Of a stretch of 64,000 bases of DNA, positions 1 to 12,615 are shown in pieces. The DNA comes from Hygrophila difformis (lineage: Eukaryota; Streptophyta; Magnoliopsida; Lamiales; Acanthaceae). Every line of letters starts with the position of its first letter. Position 1 is the stretch's first letter. Under the pieces are notes generated by a model that worked only from the letters and a program-made list of their open reading frames with translations, ran no database searches and was not told where the DNA came from. A program made the position numbers and the translations under genes. The stretch covers positions 25,484,068 through 25,548,067 of the forward strand of contig JAOANR010000014.1 in NCBI GenBank assembly GCA_030278955.1, in the 5' to 3' direction.

Positions 1-540
1 CTGGCGCGGAACCACGTTCCGCGACAAAATGGCTGTTCCGCGACCAAGGTGTTTCAAGACACTTGTCTCCATAATTTAAAACCCTTTGTCGCGGAATACC
101 TTGTCGCGGAGCCACGTTCCGCGACAAAACTGTTCATGCATAGCGACAAAGGAGCCAAACTCTTGCATTTTGTCTCCATGGCTTTTTGTCGCGGAATCAT
201 CTTGTCGCGGAGCCACGTTCCGCGACAAAATCCCATTCTGAGACAGAAAAATTATGCCATGTTCCTTGATCTTTGAACACTTTGTCGCGGAACACCTTGT
301 CGCGGAACCACGTTCCGCGACAAAATTTCCATGCATAGCGACAAAGGTTCAAATGCTTTAGAATTTTATGAAAACACTTTGTCGCGATGTCACTCTTGTC
401 GCGGAACCACGTTCCGCGACAAAATCTCACATAGCGACAAAGAGGCGTTATGCTGCCAAAAATTCTAAAAACTTGTCGGGATGTCCATGTCGCGGATCTT
501 GGTCCGCGACAAAATTTATGATATCGCGACAAGGTTCCTC
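1..540. repeat. Tandem array of ~97-bp units, each with a perfect or near-perfect palindrome
   Basis: Six units are visible, with the palindrome centre recurring near 12, 112, 212, 308, 407 and 500. Each palindrome has 10-nt arms GTCGCGGAAC and GTTCCGCGAC around a CAC spacer, usually extended by TT and AA outside. Each unit also carries a half site (TTTGTCGCGGAA) before the palindrome and an inverted half site (ATAGCGACAAAG) after it. The array is cut by the window edge. Short reading frames across it are low-complexity repeats and are not called. It may be the U3 region of an LTR element or a satellite; the sequence does not decide. Confidence 0.85.
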
Positions 541-546
541 TCCCTC

Positions 547-553
547 TATTTAA
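547..553 (+). promoter_or_regulatory. Possible TATA-like box after the palindrome array
   Basis: TATTTAA lies a few bases beyond the last repeat unit and is followed by a pyrimidine-rich stretch, as at plant transcription starts. No transcript evidence is available. Many AT-rich plant sequences contain such a match, so this is only a candidate. Confidence 0.25.
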
Positions 554-575
554 TCTCAAACAAACTTCATTCTCT

Positions 576-3090
576 CCCTATTTTATATTGCAACACTCAC
601 ATCATAGCCCCACGGGTTAGGATGTAATATTCTGGAATTGCAATATAGGGTGTTATGCTGCCCAAATTTTGATTCTCCATTTGCAACACTTAACTGATTG
701 AACCCTTGACTCATTAATGATTAAAGATTGAGATTAGCAATAATCAAACTTCAATAATCATCTTGACTAAAGGATCTTTGTTCAATTGCCATTAAAACAT
801 TCTTGTATAAACAAAATCCTGATGGCTTAAACAGATAATCTGGACTGTAATTAATTATGGTAGGAAGGATTATTTAAGACCATCACATGTGGATCCAATC
901 CACAACCTTGCATGAGAAACCAATGTCTCTCATACAAGGGATCTTCTTTTGTTTCTTATTTATTTTGTCTTTGTGTGTTGTGTGGAACCATTAGTAAAGA
1001 ATACATCAGACTAATGTTGGCGGGTACTCCCTCATGGATGACTAGCTCGTATTCTGGGTATTGGTTACTAATTGTTATTTTGCATGGTCTGAATGGCGGT
1101 CAGTGGAAGCCTTGGCGGTTCGCCCATCCGGGGTTATAATAGCTGCTCGGCCGACTCCCATCCAGATACAGTTTTATTTTTATTATCTTAATTTCCAAAT
1201 CTGAATCCCAATCCGTACTGGGAGTCAGTTGGCATCAGTCAATGCCAACTGATGATCATCATAGAAGGGAAGCATGTAGGTTTTTATCCGAATTCACAGA
1301 CGGTGGAGGCCCAACTGGTGTTGACACCACCATTATAGGGTCTAAGCAGTCTAAATTCGCTCCATCCGAGTGATTAGGAAATTGGACAGTAGATGTTTAC
1401 AGTCCACCTGATTACTCTGCCATTACTTTGGTCCCTTGACCACTTCATTCTGTGTTGCACCTTCTGTCTAGACCCGCATCTATATTTTGGGTCAATTAAT
1501 TTTACACTTCCATATATCTTTATGCATGATAATATTATGTACTATTGTGGTCTATAATTATTTTGGGATCCTTCCCTTGGACAATAGAAGTCTAGATCTT
1601 AAATGGATATTGCTTTATAAATTTCCAACAAAAACCTCTTTATAAAATCCGGATCTGAGTAAGGGATAAATTCTTCAGTTATGACTGATTCATATTCTGT
1701 CAAGGGTTGTATTTTGGGAAATTAAGAAGCAGATTCAGCGATTAGGTCTCGCCTAGACTGAAAGGGTCTGTGTTTTAACTGAGAGTCTAGTACCTGACAG
1801 GGAATGATTTTCAAATCCATTATTTTCCAAAATTGCTGGTTGATGGAAATGTAAGGTTAAGTGCTACACCGAGATGGGGTCCACTTGGATTCAAATACAG
1901 TGTAGTAAGTAATCTTAGAGGAACATCATCCAGGCCTTGGTTATTTTCCAAGATAGGGTTGAGTTTTCTTTCAACTGCTATCCTCTTCTGCCAAAGCATA
2001 CTTTTGAGTCCTGAGTGAGAGCATCCGGAACGAACTAATTTATTAGTTCGTTTCATTAGTTTGTATCTCATAATCACCCGGAAGGAAGTGAACACACTAG
2101 TGGTTCACTGAGAGCCGGGAATTCTTGATCCATACTCCTTCATTCTGATGGGGAGCTGTCTTTTACTACCAGGGTCAGATTTTCAAAACCTCCGAGTGAT
2201 AGGTTTTAAATGCTTTCTTTACCGCTTTCTTTTAACCGCTTTCATCAGAGGTCACTCGGTTGTATTGAGAGTTGTGTAACTGCTACTAGGATTGACAGTT
2301 AAGGGGTAGTTTAGGGCTTGATTCAAATCTTTGGGTGTGACATGGGAGAATGATAGTGGTACTTGGCATTTCAATAAATGATGTGTCGGGTGTTGCTTTT
2401 CCACCACAGATGAAGTAACACACCCAGGCCAGGGCAGTTACGAATCTGTGGTATCTTAGAATTTGCGGTCTTAAGAACATGTAAACTCATATTGCAAGTA
2501 CCTGTCTGTTAAAGGGAAAGCCTTATTGAGAGCATGAGAATTAGCTATCTGATAGAATTATCCCAAACAAAGATCTGTGTATGAAAATGGAAGTTTAATA
2601 TTGCTGTATCTCACCCTTGTCCGATTTTCATTCTTTTCGCTCTGTCCTTTCTGTCTACATTGTGACTCAACTTCACGGTTGGCACAATGCACCTTTCCCC
2701 AGCTTTCGTAGATAATGTTTACTGCGTTCCTAGAATAATTCTTATCCGCTTTCTAGAATAGATTTATTTGTTTTGTAGATTAATTTAACTGCTTTCAAGA
2801 TCTAGTTTAAATTCCCGTCAGTAGATATTAATCCTCTTTCAAACCTATTGAGCAATACGAATGGAAAATCTAGTAAAACGACGTGGGACCTGCTTCTATC
2901 GCACATCCTCCAGTGAACGATCCGGTCTTACTATAAATTACTGCAATTTTTGACACCGTGCGCTTTCGGGAGCACAGTTTCTTAACTACGAGCAATAAAA
3001 ACATGACTACGTATAAATATATCCCTAATCACAACACCGCCATCATAAATTGGTTTCATTAAATAAAAACCTAAACCAGGGTCACGAATT
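576..3090. other. Unassigned noncoding sequence, retroelement-like
   Basis: No reading frame above about 90 codons is open on either strand, and no RT, integrase, gag or host domain was recognised. The stretch at 2930-2990 (ACACCGTGCGCTTTCGGGAG context) resembles noncoding segments I associate with plant Ty3/gypsy elements, but I could not find a matching LTR, primer-binding site or polypurine tract in the window. I consider it the inside or leader of a degenerate or non-autonomous element that begins left of the window. That is inference. Confidence 0.3.
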
Positions 3091-3445
3091 TTCGGAAAAT
3101 ACTCATGTAGTGGGAATTAGTCAAAAGTTTCATGGCAGGAAATCTTATGGCAAGAATTGATGAGAAGTATCATGGCATATTTGCCGGGGATCCTCAGTGT
3201 GACAGGCTGAAGGTCAACCTATCCCGGCTATGCCATGAGATTTGTCAACATTTCATGACAGAGAGGGCCACAGCGCCATTTGAAACTAAAGCACCATACT
3301 TGAGTAATAAAAAGACTAATAATCTTGATATATCCCTAAACCCTTTCCCGTGAATCATAACGCTTTTCATTTAATAAATCTGACCTGGTATAATTTTAGC
3401 AAGAGCTCGGTGTTACGAAACTCGTCAAAAGTTTCAAGTCGCGTC
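3010..3445. repeat. Diverged direct duplication (two ~120-bp segments)
   Basis: 3015-3135 and 3327-3440 share an ordered series of blocks: TATATCCCTAA, a CATTAAATAAA or CATTTAATAAA block, ACCTAAACC or CTGACCTGG, an ACGAA block, and GTCAAAAGTTTCA. The copies are direct and diverged, about 310 bp apart. They could be terminal parts of a short repeat element. Confidence 0.5.
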
Positions 3446-3774
3446 TCCGGTGCCGAAATACAAACCCTCGCGAGCACTGGACCTTGCATCTCCAACTCCG
3501 AATTATCGCTTCGTGCGCCAACGAAACAGGTCAGATGCTCCGGTTATTTTACTACGGTGATGGTGCGACGGAGGTAGGAGCAACGAGTAATCGCCGGAGA
3601 GCTTGACTTCGCTCAGTTGCGTCTAGGGTTGGAGAAGGCAGACAACGGAACGGAACAAAATGAAATAAGGAGAAAGTGACAAAAGAGACAAAAAGGAAAC
3701 CAAACGTCGTCGTTTTGAAATTACTGTAGATAAGGGAACAACTGTAGCACAACTGTAGCAATATTCCGTTTTGC
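3446..3774. other. Unassigned, GC-richer sequence
   Basis: This stretch is richer in CG than its neighbours (Arg/Ser-rich short frames on both strands) and looks like plant 5' untranslated or first-exon sequence. No convincing start, splice site or domain was found. Confidence 0.2.
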
Positions 3775-3775
3775 A

Positions 3776-3811
3776 TTTATATATATTAGATATATATATA
3801 TATATATATAT
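3776..3811. repeat. TA dinucleotide microsatellite
   Basis: An almost pure run of alternating T and A, interrupted once by TTAGA. Confidence 0.9.
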
Positions 3812-4869
3812 GAACCTAGCTACAAAGTCATTTACTGAACCTCCCTATTACTTCATTATATTCTAATGGATATATTATTTCACAAACTGTGGGGTAGCAC
3901 TTTAAATTTGATCCCAACCAGAAAACATTGCACCAACAACAAATTAATCCAAGCATAGATTCAAGAATCACTTCACACCAACAAGATAATAAAATGCATA
4001 ATAAACAATGTCAACCAAAATTGTTCTTATGCCCATGAAAATCCATTCTTCAAATCCACTGAGGAGCCTACGGTGGGGAGGATCTCTTCGAATAGATACA
4101 TGCTTAATTTTTTGAGGAAAATGTAATCATTGCCTCATTGGTCCCAAAAAGAGAACCAATACAACAAGGTTCAAGTACAACAACTCAGGACAAAAACTAG
4201 AACACTGACATAACAAGGTGGCAAGCAGACCATTACCATTACCAGGCTTCAAAACTAAACATACACCAACAACAAGAGAATATTGTAAGTATTCCCAAGA
4301 AATCAGTCCTATCCACATAGAAACAGCCAATTTCAATGGACCGAAAGCCTAGTCACATGCTTAATTATTTCTTTCAATGCACTCAATTTCATCTGATGTA
4401 GTAGTTCCAAGCTTTTATAATTGTGCAAGATATACCCTGAGGAATAAGTACTAAACATCATTTATCTTAAAACATCTGGGGATCTTTTCTCAAAGAATGA
4501 AAAAGATGAACACGATCCAATGCTTATAAAAGTGCTACCGTATATTCAGTGATCCAAATAGTAATGCCAGCTTATTGAATCCATTCTCCTTACATAACTT
4601 ACAAGTTTTTGATTCAATAAAGTCACAAAACTGTCTTAGTTAATCGTCTAGTTTGTGAATTGTAGGAATGATTTAATATATTTTGTAAACATCCCAAAAA
4701 ATTGGAATTAGAGATGTTGTTTCCAGATGTATTATGAATACTATCTCCATTGTTAATTGTCCGACCTTGTGTATAAAGAACATGAAGAAAATAATACTGA
4801 AATCCGTATTCAACAAATACCCATTGAAAAGAACAGGAAGAAAAGCCCGATTGAGAGAGAGATAAAGAT
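3812..4869. other. Noncoding stretch, possibly intron or downstream part of a minus-strand gene
   Basis: No domain or long frame is recognised. On the minus strand the sequence runs on from a candidate first exon ending near 4888 (see next entry). It could be intron and untranslated sequence of a gene broken by repeats. Nothing else is supported here. Confidence 0.25.
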
Positions 4870-4887
4870 GAGTTGCCGTTAGCGTAC

Positions 4888-5165
4888 CTGTGTCGTCGCT
4901 CGCCGCCACCGGCCAGACGCAGTGTCGTCGATCGTGGTCGCTCGTCTCTGTAAACGAGTTTTAGAGAAGGGGTTTAGGGAAGCAGAACACGTACAGAGCC
5001 GCCGCCCACTGCCAGTGTACGTCACCACTCGCCGCCCGCCTGCGTCGCCGCCTTCCTGTGTCGATGGGAATTGGGGAAGGGGGTAAGTCTGTGTCGGGAT
5101 TCAAAGATGGGAGGAGAAGAAATCTGAAGAGACTGGAAAAAGAAAGAATACATTCCAAACCCGCA
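4888..5165 (-). other. Candidate 5' untranslated exon of an unidentified minus-strand gene
   Basis: On the minus strand this is a GC-rich, CG-rich block (repeated GCGGCGA and CGACGAC elements). It ends in a donor-like CAG followed by GTACGC, and AT-rich intron-like sequence follows. That is the usual look of a plant first exon. No open frame with a recognisable domain continues into it, and no downstream exon was found, so the gene may be noncoding or a fragment. LINE-1 is inserted about 35 bp upstream of the block and would separate it from its natural promoter. Confidence 0.25.
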
Positions 5166-5286
5166 TCCTACTCGAGTATTAAATTATACACCATACCTCA
5201 CATTTTTTTTTTTGCAACACAGCCTATTCAGGCTAGAGAGGGCGGAGTACAATCAAAAGACTAAAATCAAACTAAAGAGAAAGCAA

Positions 5287-8200
5287 TTAATGACGAGGTA
5301 ACCAAACGCCAGCTGCATCTATCGCGAGAAGGGGTTTCACCGGATCCGGCGGAAATGCCCAAGTGGTAAAAAACCGCTCATCATTGGCTCCCATCTTGGC
5401 AAGGCAGTCTGCAACAGCATTCCCTTCCCGGAGGATATGGCGGAATTGGCAGATTTGGAAGTTCATCCGCAAGTCCTGAATCCTTCGCACATACGGGGAC
5501 AAGCAGTGGAGGTCATGTGGACGAGATGAAATAAGCTGCAAGGCTTCTTGTGAATCACATAAGCAGCACACCTGAGTAATGCCATGCTCCACTGCCAAGG
5601 AAAGACCATGAAGAATTCCAGCTAACTCGGCCTGGATTACTGATACCCTGCCCAGGAAACCCGAGACGCACCCATCCATTGTCCCGACCTATCTCGCAAG
5701 ACGGCCCCGTACCCTGCTCTCCCTCGAGCTGCCAAGAAGGAGCCATCCGAGTGGAGGAGAAAATTCATATCAGTCCCCATATTCCAAGAGATCAGCCTGG
5801 CCGGACGAGGTTCAGCTGGTGGCCGTGCAGCTCCTTGAAACTCTCCCTGGAGGAGATGGACGTGATGAACAAGGGAATTGATAGCCATGGCAGAGCCCTG
5901 GAATATACGGGCATTTCGTTCGCGCCATACAATCCACAACCCCGCAATAAATCGACTCCCATAAAATGCGAACATAGCTGCTAACCATTCTCGAATAGCA
6001 CCAGTGTCCATGGATTGGAGATCATCGGGGATGTCCACGTCAATAGCCACCCAAAGAGGTTGAACCCACGCACAATAAAACAAGCAGTGGCACCAGTCCT
6101 CTTCATGGATACCACAGATCGAGCATAATGGCGAGGTCGCTAGATTACGATGAAACCTCAGACGATTAACCCGAATAACAGCTCGAGCAGTAAGCCATAA
6201 CAGGATGCAAATTTTCTCCGGGATTGATGCTTGCCAAATCCAGCTCCAACCATTCTCTTCACTATGACGTCCAAGCAGAAACTTATAGCCAGCTTGAGCA
6301 GAATAGATCCCATCTGCTGCAGCTGTCCAACGCCAACCATCCACACCACCAGGATGGAGGCACGGTGGAGGAATGGCCAAAATAGTGTCCCGCACCTGCG
6401 TAGGTATAATAGTATAGAGACCCTCCAGATGCCATGATTGATTAACAATGATATCTTTAACTTGTAGAGACGTATCACAAATATTGACAAATGGGACCTG
6501 AGGCCCTAAGGAAGAACCATGCAGCCATGGCGAGTCCCAAAGAGAAGAGCTACCATCATGGAGCGTGAATTGAAACCCATCCGCCAGCTTTATATAGGCC
6601 TTGCAGATACTTCGCCAAGTGAATGATGCAACACTCCTGTTGGTAGGCCAAAAGGAACCCTCCTGCCAATAAATATTTCTTAACACTTTAACCCAAAGTT
6701 TATCCCTATTAACAGCTAGGTCAAACACCAATTTGCCAAGCAATGCAATATTGGCATGGCGAGCGGACCTCAGTCCCAGACCGCCCCATCTCCTCGGCAC
6801 ACAGACCTCTGACCATTTAACAAGATGGAGGCCCTTGCCCCGTCGATCCTTCCAAACAAGGGTGCGCATCCGACTATCAATCTGCTTACAAGTTGCTTCC
6901 GGCAACCACCCCACTTGCATGCAGTACGTGGGAATGGAGGCAAGGACATGCCGAGCGAGAGTGATCCGCCCGGCCTTGTTCAAGAGTCGCATGGCCCAAG
7001 TGGAGATACGACTATCCATTCGTTCCAAAATGAAGGAGTAGGCTCTAGCAGACACCCTCCCTTGATGAATAGGGAATCCCAAGTAGGAGCCGAAAAAGGA
7101 ATTTGCGACACAGCCGAAAACCAATTCCTTTCAACCAGGGAGACACACGGGGCAGCATAGGCTTTAGATTTCAAGGGGTTAATCCGCAATCCAGACCACT
7201 GGGCAAACTGTTGGAGAGAATTTGCTAGACATTCAAAACTGGATGCATCCGCCATAGAACATAATATTAAGTCATCCGCAAATAGCAAATGTGAAATGCC
7301 AATGCTACTCGAAGATAACTTAATAGGAAGCCAATTTTGATTCGCTACTTCAAGGGATATCATGACGGACAGCCGTTCCATCACAATATTGAAAAGGTAG
7401 GGCGACATCGGATCTCCTTGGCGAAGCCCCCGCGCTGGTGTAAATTCCTCCAAGACACTACCATTCCAAAGGATAGAGAAAGCCGGGGAGGAGACACAAG
7501 CCATTATCAACCGGCAAAGTGACGCTGGGAGTGCCATCTGAGTTAAACATTCTTCTAAGAAGGCCCATCGCACACTGTCATAAGCCTTCTCTAGATCTAT
7601 CTTGACCACCACTGCTTTTAATCTAGAATTCGCCCGAGATAGACTGAAGATGATTTCTTGAAGTAATAAAGCATTATCAACCGTCCCCCGACCCGGAAGA
7701 AATGCAGATTGTAGGGGCGAAATATACTTCACAAGAAGGGGCCGTAGCCTGTTGATAATTACTTTAGAGATAATCTTGTACCCCACATTACAGAGGGTAA
7801 TAGGACGAAGTTGTCGGACCGAATTAGGGATTGGCACCTTGGGAATAAGACAAATGTACGCTTTTGCCAACTGAGGACTGATGGACCCAGATGAAAATGC
7901 TTGTTGCACAGCCTGAAGGACATCGACACCCACTACAGACCAAAACTTTGTATAAAAGGCTGCCGGGAAGCCGTCCGGACCTGGGGCTGCGTACGGTTTG
8001 AGTTGCTTAATCACTGCCTCCACCTCTTCCATACACACAGCATCGTCCAAGCCAGCAGTATCCTCCCTAGCCACTGGATTCAAGGGAGGCAACGGGTCAA
8101 TAGCAGGAGGCACATCACCATCAGAAAATAATCGCACAAAGAAACCCCTCACATGTTGTTGAAGCACATTCTGATCTGTACACCATGATCCATCGTCCAG

Positions 8201-9343
8201 GCTAAGACCATGAACTTTCCCTCGGTGATGGTGCCACTTTGCTTGTGCATGAAAGAACTTAGTGTTTCGGTCACCAACTCGAATCCAATTATCCCGAGCC
8301 CGCTGAAACCAGAAGACCTCCTCTTGGTCCAGAATGGCTCGCAATTCTGCTTGGAGTTTCTTTTCCAAGGACAAGAATTTTTCAGAATCCAGCCAAGAAA
8401 GAGCCCTATCCAACCCCGCCAAACGCCGTAGGATTTTCTTCTTTTTATTACGGGTTTTGCGCATATCCACTTGGCAGTGTTGGAGAGAAAGAGCCTTCAC
8501 CCTCTCAAGTCGTTCATGGACTTGACCTTGGCCAAGCCAGGCTCCAGCCACAATATCATTATAGCCCGGATGGTTGCTCCAAATGGCTTCCCATCGGAAG
8601 GGTTTACGTGCGGGTTGAGTATCAGGCATACCACAACAGAACAGTAAGGGCGCATGATCAAAGGATGCGCGAGCAAGCACTGTGACGTGAGCATTTGGAA
8701 ACATCGTAATAAGATCCAAATTAGCGAGTCCCCGATCCAGTCGCTTACGGATGAGCTGATGTTGAAGGGCTGGACGAACCCATGTAAATGTAGCACCCTC
8801 AGTTCGCATGGGAAATAAGCGACAATCCATAATGCACTCGCGAAATAAATCAGCCTGCTCTGGAATAAAGATTCCCCCCATAACTTCCGATGGACCAAGA
8901 ATCTCATTCCAATCGTCCACCAAAAACCAAGGATCAAAGATACGGCTGCTCAAGTCCTTAAGATATACCCAGTTGGATTTACGTCGGAAGAAATTAGGAA
9001 AACAATACACAGCACTGCACTTCCAGCGGATGTCCCCAGCATGAATGTCCAATGTAACAACCCGCTCCGCGGATTCAAATAAATCACAGGTGACTACGAG
9101 CCCAGAACGGCACAGAACCCAAATATCACCTGCTCGGCCGACAGACTCCTGAATATGAACCACCATATACCCCAACTGATATACAAAGTTGCGCACCCGG
9201 TCGAATGGCCCCTGGGGTTCCAGAATAAAAACCAACGATGGTTTATATTGTTGGATATACTCTCTCAAACAACGACGCGTATTAGGGATCATAAAACCCT
9301 TAACATTCCAAGTAAGGATAGAAAAATCTAGAAACAAATTCAT
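5287..9343 (-). pseudogene. LINE-1 ORF2: endonuclease, reverse transcriptase, zinc region, RNase H (two frameshifts)
   Basis: ORF2 encodes the polyprotein for target-primed reverse transcription. The start chosen is the ATG at 9343, just before the ILTWNVKG endonuclease motif and about 50 nt after the ORF1 stop. The apurinic-like endonuclease shows WNVKG, EPQGP, DDWNEI and FDHAPL. The RT shows PGPDGFPAAF, FLPGRG, KIDLEKAYD (motif A), GLRQGDPMSPYLF and FADD (motif C, near 7273-7284). A CSICG...HCLFYC zinc region follows. RNase H shows HSDGSF, QAELAGIL, CDSQEAL and HILREGNAVADCLA, so the D, E, D and D positions are kept. The frame slips at an A/T run near 7092-7100 and again near 5661-5675. Both could be real or sequencing errors. 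No other stops are seen in about 1350 codons. Confidence 0.9.
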
Positions 9344-9395
9344 AAATAACAGGATGGGTAGTCGAAGAAGGTCCCTCATTGCCAAGCCCAGAAGC

Positions 9396-9688
9396 TTAAC
9401 TAGAGGGAGGATCGTCCGCTTCCATGGCACTATCATTCGATTCCTGGGACATCGCATCAGAGTCCACATCAGAATTAGGGTTTTCATCTTTGTTCTCACC
9501 AGACGAAGAACCAGGTCCTTCCAACAAAAGGAGCGGACCTTTCAATACAGATGGTTCTTCCACCCGGCTTCGTTTCTGTCCATTAAGAAGCCTGTTGGGC
9601 CTGACCAATCCTTTACCTCGGTCAGGGGCCTTAAGCACACTAGCTTTCGCCGGAGCTAGGGCAATCAGCTGCCCTGGGGAAGAAGGCC
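9396..9688 (-). pseudogene. LINE-1 ORF1, 3' part, cut off by LTR insertion
   Basis: This is the carboxyl end of ORF1: a low-complexity acidic and basic tail with PSSPGQL near the break and SSGENKDENPNSDVD further on, ending in a stop at 9396. It continues from the part at 17028-18231. Removing the LTR element and one copy of CTGGG joins the two parts in frame (1204 nt plus 293 nt from the ATG at 18231). No domain is recognised in this tail, which is usual for the variable ends of plant L1 ORF1. Confidence 0.85.
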
Positions 9689-9693
9689 CTGGG

Positions 9694-12335
9694 TGTAACA
9701 CCCCGGTTTTTGGTCACCCAGGTCGGGGTGTCACCGCCACACCTCTCTAGCAAGACACGGTTTCTCCGAGCTCACTAAAGAGATGCAAGGCTATGGTTTT
9801 TTTTTTCAGAATTTAAAACATTCAAACAGCCCATTTATATATAATTTGAAAATAGCACATCAAAGTTGCAGCGGAAAATAATATTTACATAAGTATAATG
9901 CAGCGGAATTTAAATATAGCCAACACGGCCAGAATACGGGTTAAACAGGCCCGTTCATGCAATTTCTAGTCTAACGTATCATTTACAAATAAAGCATTTC
10001 CCCAAATTCCCATGAATGCATATGATGATGCATATTCTTCGGCTCTGAAAGAAACAGGGGAAAAAAAACGGTTTTGGTCAGCACTACGTGCTGAGTAAGT
10101 TAACACATACAAGATTATGAGGTTTCAAAGCCTTTATTTAAATTTAATGAAAACATGTGCATAATTTAAATAATTCATGTAATCGCATAATTTAGAAGTA
10201 TGGATTCATAAGATCATCATATAGCTTGAAACGTAATTAAATAAGTTGCCATAAATTTAACAGCACAATTTAATACAGATTTAATTTGGAATTCTCGCAA
10301 CTTCTCGTTCCATATCTTTTACAGATCACCACCGCTAGGGCTCTTATGTCCGCCAGCCTTACGCCTGGGCTCTTATGTCCACAGGTATCATGGTCGATCT
10401 TCTAATTAGAGTTAATCCGTCCGCTAGCCATACGATCACTGTTTCGCTAGGGCTCTTACGTCAACCTAGACATACACTTGGGCTCTTATGTCCCAAGCCG
10501 CAGAGAACATTGACAGTATCTAGCTTAGTCATAAGCCGCCATATTTTAATCTTCTCGTTTCATGTATCGTATGTCAAATAATTTCTATTCGTTTCAACCT
10601 CAAAGGCTAATTCCACCGTTTCAACAAGATTTTAAAATTTCGTTCGGTAAATCACAGTTTACTCTAAAATTCGTTAAAAATCAGATTTAATTTCAAAAAT
10701 TCCAAAATTTCAGGACTGACTCCAAAACGTCGAGATCTACAACTTTCGTGTTTTAACTTTTTCAATCCGAGATACCTAAACAGGTCAAAAACACTAATTT
10801 TCACAGAAGTACTGTTCTGTCCGAATTTCATATAACTCAGTTTAAAGATTTCGAATTCTACCATAGCAATTCAACTCCAAATTTAATGAAATTTTGCTGA
10901 GATCATCTTAAGACAATTATCTACAACTTTCATGTTCGTCTAAAGATCTAATTCGGCCTAGAACCATAGTCAAAAACGTCAACAAGTTCGCACCTATGTT
11001 CTGTCCAGTTTCAAGATTCGATTTAAAACCAGTTCGGTTCGGAGTGGATTTCATATATCAAATCATCATGAAAAATTCTGAAATTTCACGGAGGTGTTCT
11101 TAACATATAGATCTACAACTCCTATGTTCAACGCCAAGCCTAGATCGGTCTAGAGCTAAGGTAGAAATCACCAACAAGTTCGAATAAGGAATCTATCATC
11201 GTTTCAAGATCTAAATCTAACGCAGGCTCGTTTACGATCAGTTTCGGATATCAAAACACGATGAAAAATTATGAAATTTTTACAGGAGCTAGATCAGTGT
11301 CTTAGGAATGTTTTTTGTGTTTTAAGTTTTCTCGTTTGAACGCTTTAAGGGGTTCGAATAAATTCAACAAAAACGCTGCGCCGGTGTAGACAGATTTTAG
11401 GTAGGGTTCCATTAGATCTATATGTTCGAATCTTTTAACAACCCAAAACCAAAGTAAGCGTTAACTTACTGAGTTTATGAACGTCGGGGATCGTCTATTC
11501 GAAGGCGTGGCTTCCCGTCTACCGTTCCTCCTCTCCGTTCGTCGGGTTCTACGATCTAGATCCAATTCGAGGTGTAGAAAGAAAAAGGAGATGATTAGGA
11601 TTCGTTTTCGAATCGTTTATTGAATAAAGATTGGATCGAGACTTACCACGACTATGGAGATCTTTAGAGAAACTCGTCCAACAGCGTTCGTCTTGGTTTC
11701 GTGCCTCCGACGACTCCGGATTTAGGGTTTCGAACGTATAGAATGTTGTAGGGTTTTGTAAACTTGTTTGGGGCTCCCAAGGGCTTTATTTATAGATTTC
11801 CCAAGCCCTAGGGCGTCCAACATCTGACCTAAAGGTCTTGGGTCGAGAGACGTTCAACCGAAAGTCGAAAAATCCGCGTTCGGGCGAGAGATTCACGCAA
11901 CGGGCGAATCTGTCAAGTGGCGCGGTCGTGGCGCGGTCTTCCCTCTTCACCGCGCGGCCACCGCGCGACTCTCGCCTGGACTTCGGTCCGGGCGGGTCGT
12001 GCGATCCGTCGTGCTTTTCCGCCTCTCTTTCGGGTTTCTATCCCTCTATGCTCCCGAATTCCGATTCCCGGGGTATATTCGGGCTCCGATTTCCTATCCT
12101 AATTTTATTCGGACCTAAATTTATGTTTGGACTCGAGTTATTGAGTCCATTGATGTCGGGTCCCCGTGTAACCATTTATTCAATTAAATTGCCTTCGGAG
12201 TCCCGGGTTTTCGGAACTTTGATTCGTCTTTAATTTAAATTCCATTTCTCATTTCCTCTACATTTATTTCTTTATTTATTGTATTTATTTTATTTATTGT
12301 ATTTAGTTTATGTTGGAAAATTCCCGGGTATTACA
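9694..12335 (-). repeat. 3' LTR of the gag-only element
   Basis: 2642 bp, TG...CA bounded, and nearly identical to 14385-17027. It contains many short degenerate blocks of the form ATCTACAACT(T/C)(T/C)(C/A)(A/G)TGTT, repeated several times within each LTR. A 131-codon frame on + (11838-12233) is present in both LTRs but resembles no protein I know and opposes the element's sense, so it is not called. Confidence 0.93.
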
Positions 12336-12350
12336 GTCTACCCTCCTTAA
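12336..12350 (-). promoter_or_regulatory. Polypurine tract of the gag-only element
   Basis: On the minus strand AAGGAGGGTAGA lies directly against the 3' LTR, where plus-strand DNA synthesis is primed in LTR elements. Confidence 0.7.
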
Positions 12351-12615
12351 GAATCAACTTCGTTCTCGAAGTTGTGTTTCGGCTTTTCTCGTGCTAAGGT
12401 CTTTTGTTTGTTTTATTATTTTGTGACTGAACTTAGAATTAAGACTTCTAAGCTGCCTACGTACCCGGTGAAGGGATCAAGCCATAACGTAGTTCAAAAC
12501 AATTTGAATTTGTTTATTTATTCATTCGGAATACATATCATCAAAAATAAATGTCCATCTTACGGGGTATTACATCCTCTCCCCCTTAGGACTTCAGTTA
12601 TGTCCCTATAACTGC

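Noticed and set aside
1..540. Possible CRISPR-like array
   Set aside because: Plant nuclear context, long palindromic units with similar spacers, no cas genes.
912..1139. 75-codon frame with a hydrophobic start
   Set aside because: No similarity, no splice or promoter context, inside retroelement-like noncoding DNA.
1800..2100. Possible organelle or group II intron fragment
   Set aside because: No domain V or maturase signature could be identified; similarity was only an impression.
11838..12233. 131-codon frame on + inside the LTR, repeated at 16530-16925
   Set aside because: Identical because the LTRs are identical. It opposes the element's sense and resembles no known protein.
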